Numbered from the stretch's first letter, positions 10,525 to 23,037 are shown. The stretch: 64,000 nt of DNA from Arachis hypogaea (GCF_003086295.3 NC_092044.1:73494024-73558023), one strand, 5' to 3'. Numbers and translations are program-made. Notes: generated by a model from the sequence alone, not told the origin.

Positions 10525-11718
10525 TGATGCGTGAGCATCTTTCCTATTTTTTCCTAGTGAATTTGCATCTAATTTGTTGAGTTTAATAAAGAATTAATTA
10601 TCTTTTAGCCAATATGGATGCTACTTTGAGTCTTTTGCAATTTTATTTATTTTAGGTAGCATTTGGCTAGATATGATGGAGTTTCTGCAGCACAAGAACA
10701 AAAGAAGATGGCAGCGAGGAGCGACGCGTACGCGTGCCTGACGCGTGAGCGTGATTTGGAGATATCCATGGTGACACGTGTGCGTGACTGACGCGTACGC
10801 GTGATTTGAAGATTTGCTCAGCGACGCGTACGCGTGACCGACCCGTCCGCGTGACTCGCAGAAAAGACCATCGACGCGTACGCGTGACTGATATGTACGC
10901 GTGACATGCGCCACGTGCAGAAAACACAAAAAATACTGGGGTGATTTCTGGGCCCCATTTTAGCACCCAAGTGGTCCCCACGTTAAAAGACGCGGAGTAG
11001 TTAGTTGATTCTGATTTAAATTCAAATTTAAATTTAAATTAGGAAAATATATTATCTTAAATTTTAAATATTAGATTTTAAATTAATTAGGATTAGTTAT
11101 GAAAAGGGGAAACTTCTCTTCTATTAGGGACATTCCATAAGGTGGATTCCATTACGGAATTCTATTCCAATTTGCAATCCTAGTTTTCTTCTCTGAGCCA
11201 TAAGCAACTAATCCTTCATTGTTAAGGTTAGGAGCTCTGTCTATTTGCATGGATTGATTTTATTGCTTCTTCAATTTTAATTTTTGTATAGATTTATAAT
11301 TTAAGAATTGTTTTCGCTCTTTATTTTATGAATTTGGGTGGAGCAGAAGTATGACCCTCTTTCTATTTGAGTTCTTGTATAACTTGGAAAAGCTCTATAC
11401 TTGAACAACAGCTTGAAAACATATTCTCCTAAATTTTAACTATCTGGATTTAACGGGATATGTGACATATAATCCTTTTATTTTTGGGTAATTAGGATTC
11501 TTGTGGCATATAAACTGGAATTTGATGATCACCTTCTAATTGGATTTAATTGACCAAGGAATTGGTAGTTAATGAATTTTAGAGGAGACTAGGAAGGTGT
11601 AAGGAATTAGGGTCTAGTCACATATAGTTTGCCATGAATTAAATCATACATGATTAAAATAGTTAGTAAGAAAAGTTAATCCGAAAAAATAGATAACTCT
11701 GAAGCCTTAACTGCTTTC
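10525..11718 (+). repeat. F2 3' LTR, truncated
   Basis: The LTR matches the F2 5' LTR from its first base through the ACGCGT array (10720-10920) and the GAAGCCTTAACTG phrase. It then ends where the F3 LTR begins at 11719, so roughly the last 235 bp (U5) are missing. The TATA region has changed to TATGAAAAG. Confidence 0.9.
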
Positions 11719-11979
11719 TGATGCCAGGGCATCTTGGCCAGTTTCACTGACCTTTTCTTTACTGTTTTAGGGTAGTTTCATGCATTTTCTTAGTAAATAA
11801 GGCAAGTTTTGGATGAAAATAGACTTACACCTAGATTCAAGCAATTATTGTGAATTTTACATGATTTCATGAGGATTAGACAGGAATTGTATGATAAAAT
11901 TGATGATGCATAATCTCATGACTTGGAATAGAGCTTTGATGTACCTTAATTGCTTGATTTCAGGACAAAGGAAGCAAGA

Positions 11980-12830
11980 AGAAACCACGTTAGCAGCCAC
12001 GTTAATCTAATTAACGTGACCACTAACGTGGAATGGGACAAGCTTGTAGTGTTAATGGGAAAAGTGATCACCAATAACGCCTTCGAAGCCATCATAGCCC
12101 ATGTTAGTTGCCACGTTAACTACATTAACGTGGTAGCTAACGTAGAGGAGGAAGAGGAGCTCCAACGTTAGTGGTAAAAGTGGTTGCCACTAATGTTCCA
12201 CAAAGGCACAATGAAGCCACGTTAAGAGTCACGTTAATCCAATTAACGTGAACTCTAACATGGGATGAAGAACCAATCACCAACGTTAGTGACACTCACC
12301 TTTGTCACTAACATTGGACCAACCCAAGAGTGCCCACGTTAGTGATCACGTTAAGACCACTAATGTGAGAGATAACGTGGAGCTAAGCATGATAAGCCAA
12401 CGTTAGTGACACTCACCTTTGTCACTAATGTTGGAGATGGCAATCACTACCACGTTAGTGGCCACGTTAATCTAATTAACGTGAGCTCTAACGTGGGAGG
12501 GAGGGGCGTTTGGAGCGTTAGTAACAAAGGTAAGTGTCACTAACGCTCTCGAAGCTTAGGCATGCCTACATTAGGAGTCAGTTAGTTATACTAACGTGAA
12601 CTCTAACGTAGGGAAGGGGGCACAAGGCAACATTATTGGAAAAGGTGATTCCCAATAACATTTGCAAAGGACCAAGAGGCAATGTTAGTGGTCACGTTAG
12701 TGCCACTAACGTTGAAGTTAACGTTGATCATTTTGGGTTGGAACGTTAGTGGAAAAGGTAATTCTCACTAACGTTCTCGAACACATATCCTCACTTAACG
12801 TTAACGCCACTAATGTCCTAACTAACGCCC
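11980..12830 (+). repeat. CACGTTA/TAACGTG palindromic word array (F3 LTR)
   Basis: More than twenty words related to CACGTTAACTAATTAACGTG and AACGTTAGTGACACTCACC, many in self-complementary pairs, fill about 850 bp of the LTR. Decayed units show TG or CA where others have CG. An inverted F3 fragment at 34826-35260 carries the same words. Confidence 0.85.
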
Positions 12831-13162
12831 ATACCTAACTCACACTTTTTCTGCAAACAATGCTGAGCCCACTGAAGATTGTAACTGCTTCAACTCAAGA
12901 TCAAAGGCCCATATCCAAGACTTGAAGAACTCACTAGAAGATCAAGGAGAGTAGTATATATAGGGGTAGTTTTGAACTATAAAGGAAGCTTGGCACCTTT
13001 GGAGAACTAGACTCTGTATATTTACTTTCTGCATGTATTATGTTCTACCCTCTTTTCCATTTCTATTTCCAGAGCTATGAACAACTAAACCCCTTACATT
13101 GGGTACGACCCGGTGCACTTGCTGGTTAGTAGTGTGGGTTGTAAAATACCGCACCAAGTTTT

Positions 13163-13180
13163 TGGCGCCGTTGCCGGGGA
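13163..13180 (+). other. primer-binding site, exact tRNA-Asp type
   Basis: TGGCGCCGTTGCCGGGGA is the complement of the 3' end of plant tRNA-Asp, including CCA, as known from Athila-type elements. It lies 6 bp after the F3 LTR end. Confidence 0.9.
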
Positions 13181-13273
13181 TTGACTGTGATTAACAACTA
13201 TTAAAAACTTGATATGGTATTTTACAACCCACAAACTAACCGGCAAGTGCACCGGGTTGTACCAAGTAATACC

Positions 13274-15255
13274 TGATGTGCGGAAAACGATCTGACACAA
13301 AACTCATCGGCAAGTGTACCGGGTCGCATCAAGTAATAAAACTCACGGGAGTGAGGTCGATCCCACAAGGATTGAAGGATTGAGCAATTTTAGTTTAGTG
13401 GTTGAGTTAGTCAAGCAAACAAGCGTTGATTGTGTGAAATTGTGTTGACAGAAATTAAATTGCATAGAATGTAAAGGGGAGTGGGTGATTTGCAGGAAAT
13501 TAAAGGGAACAAAAAGAAAAAGAGCTGAATCTTAAAGTGCAAGTAATGTAAATTGCAGAAACTTAAAGTGTAAGAAATATAAATGACTTGAAAAATAAAA
13601 GGGGCATGGGAATTGGATCTGCAGGAATTAAACAAGGGAAAAGCAAAACTAAACAGAATGAAGAGTAGTTGATGGAATTAGTTGAACAGGATCTCAAAAC
13701 TAAAAGGAAAATAAGCTTGATGTAGTAATTAAACAAGGAAATTAAAGTGGAAACCAATAGATCTCAGGACCCAAGAGACTAGATAATTGAGTCTAGATCT
13801 TAATGCCTTCCTAGATCCAAATTCAGAGAGCAAATGCAAAATTAAAGAAGAGAGCAATGTAGAAATGTAAGTCCAAGTTCAATTTCCAGAAGTTGCAATA
13901 AGAAAAACAGAGAGATCTCAAGGTTAGATTGAGACAGAATTTCCTTAATTCTTCAACACCCAAGACTCAAGACAAATGTAGATGAAATTGAAAACAAGAA
14001 AACTAAGAGGAAGAGAATTCAATTCTCCTTCCCCAAGACTCAGAATCTCAAAATAGGTCAGGACCCAAAAGCTCTCTACTGTGAATACTATGAAAATTCT
14101 CGAAGAAAACTCACCAAAGAAAAGCTCTCCGAAAAACATAAATTCTAATCTATTTATACACTCTCTTCTAATAATCTTCAAGCCTTGAATTGGGCCATTG
14201 GTCTTGATGGAAATGGGTTGACATAAGCCTCTGTTGATTGCTCTTGGTGTTGGGAAGAAATTTGTTTGCAACTTGGGCCTTGGGGATTTACGTTTGAGTC
14301 AACGTTTGAGGCAAACATTGACTCAAATGCCTTCGTGCCAATTATGCAGCTCGGCCATGTTCTGCTGCCATCCACATTTGAGCCAGCGTTTGAGGTCAAA
14401 CGTGAGCTCAAATGTGGCCCTCCCATGCTTCTCTTTTAGCCAACATTTGGCCCAACGTTTGAGGCAAACGTTGGTGCAAATGTTGCTCATCCAAGGCATC
14501 AATCAGGGGTGCTTCTCCATGCTAAAATGGCGCCAACGTTTGACCTCACGTTTAAGGCAAATTTGGTCACAAACGTTGGCCTCCCCTGGTGCATGTGCTA
14601 TGCCAATGAATGCTAATATTCATTCATTTATTCATTGGCAATTAAAAATCATGCATGTATTCATTAATTAATTAATAAAGCCAATTACATTAACGTTGAA
14701 AGGGCTTGATATGTTCTTTAGCCAATTGGCTTTAATATTGCATGCTTTTATTGGCTTTATTAATTAATGCCAATGTATTAACGTAGCATTCATTCTTTAA
14801 TGATCAAATGCTTTATACATGCATTAATTTTTATTAGCAATGCTAATTAATGAACTTGAACGTTCATTCATGTAATGCCATGATTCATTGGCTTGAATGC
14901 ATGCATAAGCATTAATGCATGTCAGTTCATGATGCCAAGGAACAAATGGTCATGGGCCACGCTTTTTCTTTCCTTAGGCCACGCTTCCCTTGTTTCTTTC
15001 TTTTCTTCACCTACAAGTAATCAAAACAACCAATCAAAGTATCACAAAATTTACAAAGCTTAAAATTCATTTAAAAACCAATTACTTTTAGCTTAAACCT
15101 CATGATTTTGTGTCAATTAAAGGGTGGTTGATTTAATCCAAGAAAAACATGAAATTCTACCCAAATGGCTTGCTTATGGCTCAAAAAAGTGCATAAAACC
15201 TATTGAAAACAAAGGAAAGAGGCTAGTGAAACTGGACTAAGATGACCTGTCATCA
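13274..15255 (-). repeat. F4 3' LTR
   Basis: The LTR starts (minus strand, at 15255) TGATGACAGGTCATC, a terminal hairpin with stem GATGAC/GTCATC, and ends CGCACATCA. TATAAATAG lies near 14152-14161. A CAAACGTT word array lies at 14290-14575. The sequence is close to the right LTR; many differences are CG changed to TG or CA in this copy. Confidence 0.95.
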
Positions 15256-17132
15256 CAACACCAAACTTAAAGCTTACTTGTCCCCAAGCAAGAAAGGAAT
15301 TATGCTCAAATGTTCTTTCAATAAAGATGGATTGAAGAATAACTTGTAATGCCTGTGAGTGAAGTGATTAAGTGACAGTGGGGTGAACTCTAAATTATAT
15401 GCTCATGCAAGGGCTTCGGTGCTTACTAGTCCTTATATATTGGAAGTTTTAGGTCTTAGGACTTTCATCCAAATGATATCATGGAGATCTCTCTATAGGT
15501 AATCACCTTGAAGCAGCTTATAGTTTATGTGCTTTGGCCTTGACTCTAAGTGTCATGTCTCAAAGCGACTCTTTAGATAAGCTTTCAATCAATACTCCTA
15601 AACCAGTTGGTTTTAAGGTATTAGGTGTTAAAGCACCCCTAAGGATTTATTTGCTCAAGCCTCTCTCTTTGACACAATTCGACCACAAGCATTTACTAGG
15701 ATAACAACTCTTTGAGTTTTTGTTTCTTCCCTTTTTTTTTGCCTAGTAATTGATGCTCAGAGCCTTGGGCCATGTTCTTTCAGTGTTTTCTTTCTTTTGT
15801 TTGCTGCTTCTTGGATCAATAAATGTTTGAGAATCTCCACAATACTTCTTTGAACTCTACGCCCTGCCTATGAGCTCCCATGCAAGTTTTCATAAGCATG
15901 CAACCTCAATACATAATTATACAACTAGAACCACCACTTCCCTTAATCTTTTGCTTGCCTCAAAATGAATTTTTGATTCCTCAATCCTTCTCTTCAAAGA
16001 AATGTTTTCTATTTATATTTTTCCAATCCTTGAGTGCAAGCAAATTTTCAAGTGTATGGTGCTATGATATACCAAACATCTTAGTTATTGAACTACAAGG
16101 AAATTATACTGAACAGGGGTACAATACCACTTTCAATCATAGCAGTTTTAAATATAAGACAATCACTTAACAATACAACCTTTTGGAGTTTACTTGCTTC
16201 ACTCCTTTTTAGCACCAATGTTGATCTTTGCATCCCTCTTTGTCTCATTGGTTGATGGTGCTTAATCTTTCCTTAGATTCAAGTGACTGCCTACAATAAA
16301 CTTTGAAAGTTGCTTGTTCCCCAAGCACTTGAAAAATGGTCAGCATGCATGTATGTTTGTAGACTTCTGAACTTAGATTGGTGTGTGAACACCAAACTTA
16401 GTTCCTTGCCTTATATAGCAGTTTGTACATATGCAGAAAACCACATGTGCTCTTAGTAAGAAAACATACTATAAACTAGAAAAGCAAGCTATGAACTAGA
16501 AAATAGACTTTGAACTAAAAACTAAATGATTGTTAAGTAGCTTCTCTGGTGTTTGGAGCTGGCACTGATTATGCAGAAGGTGAAAATGTGTTTTCAAATG
16601 AGATTTTTGGTGGAACACCAAACTTAGCATCCTTCACTCTTCCTCAAATTATTTTGGTGTGAAACACCAAACTTAGCTCCTTGCACTAAAGACAAAACTA
16701 CTCTACATTTTTGTTGAAATAGCTATGAAAAGAGAACTACCTCAGGTTGGGTTGCCTCCCAACAAGCGCTTCTTTATTGTCACTAGCTTGACATCTTGTT
16801 CTTTGATCATGGAGGCTGAAAATCATAGTGCCTTAGCTTTTCTCCTCTTACCGTGAACTTCCTTTCGGTCTCCTCCATTTCTTGGTGCTCTTCTCCAGAA
16901 ATTCCAGAAGTAGAGAACTCTCTCCTGGTTTATGCCATACAACCAACACAGCAAAGATACACAGAACACTCTGTAGCTTGAGTGCAGTGAGAGTTAGCAG
17001 AGACAAAGTCTCAAACAGTTAGTGTGCAAGTTAGAAATAAAAGAAATAGAAAAGAAAAAGTGCTTAATCTAAACTACCACCTTACTTAATCATTGTCAAT
17101 CTATTCAATCCCCGGCAACGGCGCCAAAAACT
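15256..17132 (-). other. F4 internal region, non-coding
   Basis: No gene is seen. From the minus-strand 5' end it holds the primer site (17109-17126), a post-ORF-type hairpin GTTGGG/CCCAAC (16746-16763) although no ORF precedes it, several AAGTTTGGTGT motifs (near 16620 and 16665, and 16394), and the pre-PPT hairpin with AAGTTTGGTGTTG (15256-15292). The hairpins have outlasted any coding sequence. Confidence 0.8.
17109..17126 (-). other. primer-binding site of F4, exact tRNA-Asp type
   Basis: The minus strand reads TGGCGCCGTTGCCGGGGA, 6 bp inside the right LTR. Confidence 0.9.
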
Positions 17133-19114
17133 TCATGTGCGGAAAACGATCCGACACAAAACTCACCGGCAAGTGTACCGGGTCGCATCAAGTAATAAAA
17201 CTCACGGGAGTGAGGTCGATCCCACAAGGATTGAAGGATTGAGCAATTTTAGTTTAGTGGTTGAGTTAGTCAAGCAAACAAGTGTTGACTGTGTGAAATT
17301 GTGTTGACAGAAATTAAATTGCATAGAATGTAAAGGGGAGTGGGTGATTTGCAGGAAATTAAAGGGAACAAAAAGAAAAAGAGCTGAATCTTAAAGTGCA
17401 AGTAATGTAAATTGCAGAAACTTAAAGTGCAAGAAATATAAATGACTTGAAAAATAAAAGGGGAATGGGAATTGGATCTGCAGGAATTAAACAAGGGAAA
17501 AGCAAAACTAAACAGAATGAAGAGTAGTTGATGGAATTAGTTGAACAGGATCTCAAAACTAAAAGGAAAATAAGCTTGATGTAGTAATTAAACAAGGAAA
17601 TTAAAGTGGAAACCAATAGATCTCAGGACCCAAGAGACTAGATAACTGAGTCTAGATCTCAATGCCTTCCTAGATCCAAATTCAGAGAGCAAATACAAAG
17701 TTAAAGAAGAGAGCAATGTAGAAATGTAAGTCCAAGTTCAATTTCCAGAAGTTGCAATAAGAAAAATAGAAAGATCTCAAGGTGAGATTGAGACAGAATT
17801 TCCTCAATTCTTCAACACCCAAGACTCAAGACAAATGTAGATGAAATTGAAAACAAGAAAACTAAGAGGAAGAGAATTCAATTCTCCTTCCCCAAGACTC
17901 AAAATCTCAAAATAGGTCGGGACCCAAAAGCTCTCTACTGTGAATACTATGAAAATTCTCGAAGAAAACTCCCCAAAGAAAAGCTCTCCGAAAAACTTAA
18001 ATTCTAATCTATTTATACACTCTCTTCTAATGATCTTCAAGTCTTGAATTGGGCCCTTGGTCTTGATGGAAATGGGTTGACATAAGCCTCTGTTGATTGC
18101 TCTTGGTGTTGGGAAGAAATCTGTTTGCAACTTGGGCCTTGGGGATTTACGTTTGAGTCAACGTTTGAGGCAAACGTTGACTCAAACGCCTTTGTGCCAA
18201 TTATGCAGCTCGGCCATGTTCTGCTGCCATCCACGTTTGAGCCAGCGTTTGAGGTCAAACGTGAGCTCAAACGTGGCCCTCCCATACTTCTCTTTTAGCT
18301 AACATTTGGCCCAATGTTTGAGGCAAACGTTGGTGCAAACGTTGCTCATCCAAGGCATCAATCAGGGGTGCTTCTCCATGCTAAAATGGCGCTAACGTTT
18401 GACCTCACGTTTGAGGCAAACTTGGTCACAAACGTTGGCCTCCCCTAGTGCATGTGCTATGCCAATGAATGCTAATATTCATTCATTTATTCATTGGCAA
18501 TTAAAAATCATGCATGTATTCATTAATTAATTAATAAAGCCAATTGCATTAACGTTGAAAGGGCTTGATATGTTCTTTATCCAATTGGCTTTAATATTGC
18601 ATGCTTTTATTGGCTTTATTAATTAATGCCAATGTATTAACGTAGCATTCATTCTTTAATGATCAAATGCTTTATACATGCATTAATTTTTATTAGCAAT
18701 GCTAATTAATGAACTTGAACGTTCATTCATGTAATGCCATGATTCATTTGCTTGAATGCATGCATAAGCATTAATGCATGTCAGTTCATGATGCCAAGGA
18801 ACAAATGGTCATGGGCCACACTTTTTCCTTCCTTAGGCCACGCTTCCCTTGTTTCTTTCTTTTCTTCACCTACAAGTAATCAAGACAACCAATCAAAGTA
18901 TCACAAAATTTACAAAGCTTAAAATTCATTTAAAAACCAATTACTTTTAGCTTAAACCTCATGATTTTGTGTCAATTAAAGGGTGGTTAATTTAATCCAA
19001 GAAAAACATGAAATTCTACCCAAATGGTTTGCTTATGGCTCAAAAAAGTGCATAAAACCTATTGAAAACTAAGGAAAGAGGCTAGTGAAACTGGGCTAAG
19101 ATGACCTGTCATCA
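17133..19114 (-). repeat. F4 5' LTR
   Basis: This is 1982 bp, the same length as its partner. The terminal base pair at 17133-17134 is TC instead of TG on the plus strand. The U5 hairpins CCGG/CCGG around TACACTTG (17166-17181) and CTCAC/GTGAG (17201-17214) are intact. The CAAACGTT array (18150-18440) keeps more CG than the other LTR. Confidence 0.95.
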
Positions 19115-20482
19115 ATACCTTACGTGAGTAAGGGTCGATCCCACGAGGATTGATGGATCAATCAATAATGATTGATTGATTGGCTTAGTTAGGCAAGCAG
19201 AAAAGGGTTTTGAGATATTCAAAAGGTTTAAATTCGAATTCAGAATATCAAAAGGATAGACAAATAAATAAATTGGGAATAAAATATGGAGAAAATAGTT
19301 AAGGCTTCAGAGTTATTTATTTTTCCGGATTAACTTTTCTTACTAACTATTTTAATCACGTATTCTTTAATTCATGGCAAACTATATGTGACTAGACCCT
19401 AATTCCTTAGACCTTCCTAGTCTCCTTTAAAATTCATTAACTACCAATTCCTTGGTCAATTAAATCCAATTAGAAGGTGATGATCAAATTCCAATTTATA
19501 TGCCACAAGAATCCTAATTATCCAAAAGTAATGGGATTATATGTCACGTATCCTGTTAAATACAAACAATTAGAAATTCAGGATAATATGTTTTCAAGCT
19601 GTTGTTCAAGTAAAGAGCTTTTCCAAGTTTTACAAGAACTCAATTAGAACACGGATCATACTTCCGTTCCACCCAAGTTCATAAAATAAAGAACGAAAAC
19701 AATTATTGAAATATAAATTAAAACATGAATTAAATTAGAAAGAGCAAATGAATCAATCCATACAAATAGACAGAGCTCCTAACCTTAACAGTGGAGGATT
19801 AGTTGCTCATGGAATGTAGAATGTAAATTTGTATAGAATTCCCTAATTGAATCCCCCTTGTGGAACGTACCTAATAGAAGAGAAGTCTCCCCTTTTTATA
19901 ACTAATCCTAATTAATTTAAAATCTAATATTTAAAAATTAAGATAATATATTTTCCTAATTTAAAATCAAATTTGAAATTAAATCAGAATTAACTAACTA
20001 CACTGCGTCTTGTAACGTGGGGACCACTTGACTTCACTGTATCCGCGCCTAACTTGGGTGCTAAAATGGGGCCAGAAATCACCCCCAGCATTTTCTGCGT
20101 TTTCTGCACGTGGCGCATGTCACGCGTACACGTCGATGGTCTTTTTTGCGAGTCACGCGGACGCGTCAGTCACGCGTACGCGTCGTTGAGCAAATCTTCA
20201 AATCACGCGTACGCGTCAGTCACGTGCACGCTTCGCCATGGATATCTCCAAATCACGCGCACGCGTCAGGCATGCGTATGCATCGCTCCTTGCTGCCATC
20301 TCCTTTTGTTCTTGTGCTGCAGAAACTCCATCATATCTAGCCGAATGCTACCTAAAATAAATAAAATTGCAAAAGATTCAAAGTAGCATCCATATTGGCT
20401 AAAAGATAATTAATTCTTTATTAAACTCAACAAATTAGTTGCAAATTCACTAGGAAAAGATAGGAAAGATGCTCACGCATCA

Positions 20483-20520
20483 CAATACCAAACTTAAAGT
20501 GTTGCTTGTCCTCAAGCAAC
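20483..20520 (-). promoter_or_regulatory. pre-PPT hairpin and tract of 2b
   Basis: On the minus strand GTTGCTTG and CAAGCAAC enclose AGGA (20501-20520), followed by TTTAAGTTTGGTATTG abutting the LTR. The form is the same as in 2a. Confidence 0.65.
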
Positions 20521-21427
20521 AAAAACTAATATAAGCTTAGGATGTGAATTTGCACGAGAATGAGAGTTTGATTAAGCCCATGTCTCTTCTTATAGTGGAG
20601 TTTACAACTGCAATCCTGAATAGTTTTGGCATTTTACTTTATCCTTTGAAGTTCAGAATGATTGGCATCCATAGGAACTCAGAATTCATATAGTGTTATT
20701 GATTCTCCTAGTTTAGTATGTTGATCCTTGAACACAGCTACTTTATGAGTCTAGGTCGTGACTCTAAGCATTTTGTTTTCCAGTATTACTACCGGATACA
20801 TAAATGCCACAGACACATAACTGGGTGAACTCTTTTTACTTTGGATCACGACTTTAACCGCTCAGTCTCAAGCTTTTCACTTGACACCTTCACGCCACAA
20901 GCACATGGTTAGGGATAGGTTGATTTTGCCGCTTAGGCCAGGATTTTATTCTTTTGGGCCCTCCTATTCATTAGTGCTCAAAGCCTTGGAACCTTGTTAC
21001 CCTTTGCCTTTTAGTTTAAAGGGTTATTGGCTTTTTCTGCTTGCTTTTTTTCTTCTTTTTTTTATAAATTTTTTTCGCAAGCTTTGTGTTTTTCACTGCT
21101 TTTTCTTGCTTCAAGAATCAATTTTATGATTTTTCAGATTATCAATAACATTTTTCTTCTTTCATCATTCTTTCTAGATCCAACAATTTTAACATTCATA
21201 AACTTCACTATAAAAAATATGCACTGTTCCCGTCATGCATTCAGAATTACAGAAAATACCACCACATTTAAGTAAATAAGACTACTTTTAAAATTAACTC
21301 AATTTCTCATGCAATACATCACTTCTGTATTTTTTTATTTGAATTCAAGCTCAGTAAGTAATACATGAGACATCTTTTCAGAATTAAAGCAATTAAGGAA
21401 AAACTAAACTAGACCTAAGATTTCTCA
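20521..21427 (-). other. 2b 3' non-coding block
   Basis: No gene is seen. This is the inverse of the conserved block at 9509-10486; open frames across it are not supported. Confidence 0.7.
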
Positions 21428-21607
21428 CTAATAAAGGATCATGCAACAAACAACGCAAAATAGCAGAAAACCGGAACATAACATAGACAAAGAGGGGAGG
21501 AATAAAAAATATGAAAGAAACTCAACAACCTTAGTTATCCTAGCGGTCGCTTTATTCTTCAGGTTATGCTCCTCCGTGAAGATGATTTGCCTCCCTTTTG
21601 GTGCCAT
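21428..21607 (-). CDS. short second ORF of F2 (2b copy), 59 codons
   Basis: It starts MAPKGRQIIFTEEHNLKNKA and ends in a hydrophobic run. It has the same length as the frame at 9329-9508, with a handful of amino-acid differences and no stop. A hairpin-like element with one mismatch (minus strand, 21658-21677) and a TTTAATTTTGGTGTTG variant precede it. Whether it is translated is unknown. Confidence 0.35.
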   Translation of the reverse strand: MAPKGRQIIFTEEHNLKNKATARITKVVEFLSYFLFLPSLSMLCSGFLLFCVVCCMILY

Positions 21608-21794
21608 AGGAATAAACAGAAAAGCTTTAAGCAAAGCATCAACACCAAAATTAAATGTTTCCTTGTCCTCAAGCAAAGAAAATCTGAAAAATAAAAAGAG
21701 ACAATATTATGATAAAAGAACAAGAGAGAACCAGGATTGGGAGAGGGGGAAAGAAAATTAAAACTGGGCGGCGACCTAGTGTAATTGTGCGGCG

Positions 21795-22300
21795 CAGGCA
21801 ACGCATACGCGTGGGTCGCGAAATTTTCTTAAGGACGCGTAAGCGTCAGGCACGCGTACGCGTGCCCTGGGTTTTGTGCGATTCACGCGAAACTATCCGC
21901 GCGCACACACAACTCTTTATTCGCGTGGCTAGGGAACCAATATTGGCATACGACGCGTTCGCGTCATGCACGCGCACGCGTGGATGGCCGTTTGGTCAAA
22001 TGACGCGCACGCGTGGTCAATTTTGTGCATCTAGCACACTTCCAGCCCTAAACCAGCACAAGTCTTTGCTCAAACACATATTTACGCCATTTTTTCAAGT
22101 CACGCATTCGCGTCAGTGACGCGCACGCGTGGAGTGCCAAAATCACAAATGACGCGCACGCATGGGGTACGCGTACGCGTGGGCTTGTTTGTGCGAAAGG
22201 AATTATTCCTGCGCCACTCCCGCGCAACTCTCTGTTAAATTTTATTTTTCACGCACATGCATATGATGCGTACGTGTCAGCAACGCTTGCGCGTCATGTG
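21795..22300 (-). repeat. ACGCGT-type word array (2b tail)
   Basis: This is the inverse of the array at 8606-9125, with the same word order and slightly fewer decayed CG sites. Open frames through it are rejected. Confidence 0.85.
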
Positions 22301-22353
22301 CTCTTCTTCTCTCTCTCTTTTTTTTTGGTTCCTGTTCTAAAATAGCTGCGTGA

Positions 22354-23037
22354 TCAGAAAATTAGTAAAAACTCAATAAAAATCAAATAAGTAAGAAAAC
22401 TACTACTACGGAAAACAACTAAGAATGAAAAGGAACGATCATACCACGGTGGGTTGTAATTCCAATGCCTACCAGGATCCCAAACTAGGCGCCTAACGCC
22501 TTTGAGCAAGTTGAAGCAAGTGACAAGGTCCCAAGAGTGTTGATTGTGGGAATGAATTCCAGGGTCCCAAACCTTGCTTTTACACCCATCTTCTTGTGTA
22601 TCACCATTATTCTCACCGAGTGGCAAGCGATCTGAATTTTCACAGAGACATCCAAACAACCTTCTAGACCCATACAATTGAGATCTACTCCAATCCTTGC
22701 ACTTCAATTTGCAGCATGCAACCATATTGAACCTTACTTGACAACTCTTGCCACTAACCATCTTCCTCTTACTCTTAATGCCACAAAGAGCTCTAAATTG
22801 ACCATCCGTCTCTAGTAGCCCATATTCAAGTGGGAAAGAAAAGGTTAAGGATATGAATTTTACCCACTTAAATGTTGCATTGGATGGTGATGGCTTTGGA
22901 AGAGGTCTTGCAAGCTCCATTCCCTTGTGCTCTCCTTCGATTTCTTCTACCTCTTTGTAAGCTTCCTCAATTTGAACCTCTTCCTCTTGGTAGCTTTCTT
23001 CTAATTCAATCTCTTCTTCATTGTTTACCAAGGGCAT
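22354..23037 (-). pseudogene. F2 accessory protein (2b copy), 5' truncated and internally deleted
   Basis: This is the same family as 7287-8483, starting at MPLV within the acidic part because an F1 LTR (23048) cuts the upstream portion. It covers the Glu-rich segment and the conserved region with PLEYGLLETDGQ, SRRLFG and ENSD, and keeps the tryptophan (KVWDPG) that is a stop in 2a. Near 22457 about 110 bp are lost relative to 2a, between two ACAA tetranucleotides. This removes the W..YKHKP end and the post-ORF hairpin, so the frame runs on into tail sequence (residues YDRSFSFL onward). Confidence 0.7.

Larger units (their letters stand above)
5545..11718 (+). mobile_element. F2 element 2a, single-ORF LTR retrotransposon
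   Basis: This is a plus-strand element with a 5' LTR (5545-6970), a tRNA-Asp-type primer site (6977-6994), one main ORF in the gag position (7287-8483), a non-coding tail of about 2 kb with ACGCGT words, a conserved pre-PPT block, and a 3' LTR (10525-11718) cut short by F3. The internal region is 3.55 kb. No gag, protease, RT or integrase motif is visible in any frame, so the element is non-autonomous by content. It lies inside a broken F1 LTR. An inverted relative occupies 13203-23047. Confidence 0.85.
11719..13202 (+). mobile_element. F3 5' LTR plus primer site and 22 bp of leader
   Basis: The LTR (11719-13156) starts TGATGCCAGGGCATC, a terminal hairpin with stem GATGCC/GGCATC, and ends GCACCA. 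It is dominated by words built on CACGTTA/TAACGTG (11980-12830). TATATATAGG lies near 12955 and the U5 hairpin CCGG/CTGG around TGCACTTG at 13110-13125. After the primer site only TTGACTGTGATTAACAACTA and a few bases remain before an inverted F2 LTR begins. The leader stub matches the F2 leader although the LTRs differ. Confidence 0.85.
13274..19114 (-). mobile_element. F4 element, complete non-coding LTR retrotransposon
   Basis: Two LTRs of 1982 bp (13274-15255 and 17133-19114) flank 1.88 kb of internal DNA. The target duplication ATACC (13269-13273 and 19115-19119) proves insertion into the F2 LTR. Orientation is minus: the exact tRNA-Asp site lies at 17109-17126 next to the right LTR, and the pre-PPT hairpin and tract lie next to the left one. 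No frame resembles a retrotransposon protein, so it must move in trans. Confidence 0.95.
13210..20482 (-). repeat. F2 LTR of 2b, split by the F4 insertion
   Basis: The two pieces add up to about 1427 bp, matching the 1426-bp F2 5' LTR. The LTR start (GCTCACGCATCA read on the plus strand) is at 20482. The primer-side end is at 13210. The TATAAAAAGGGG box lies near 19892-19903 on the minus strand and the ACGCGT array at 20110-20290. Confidence 0.9.

Noticed and set aside
13411..14426. Open frames repeated in both F4 LTRs (again at 17270-18285)
   Set aside because: They are alike only because the two LTRs are recent copies; they lie in the LTR and on both strands.
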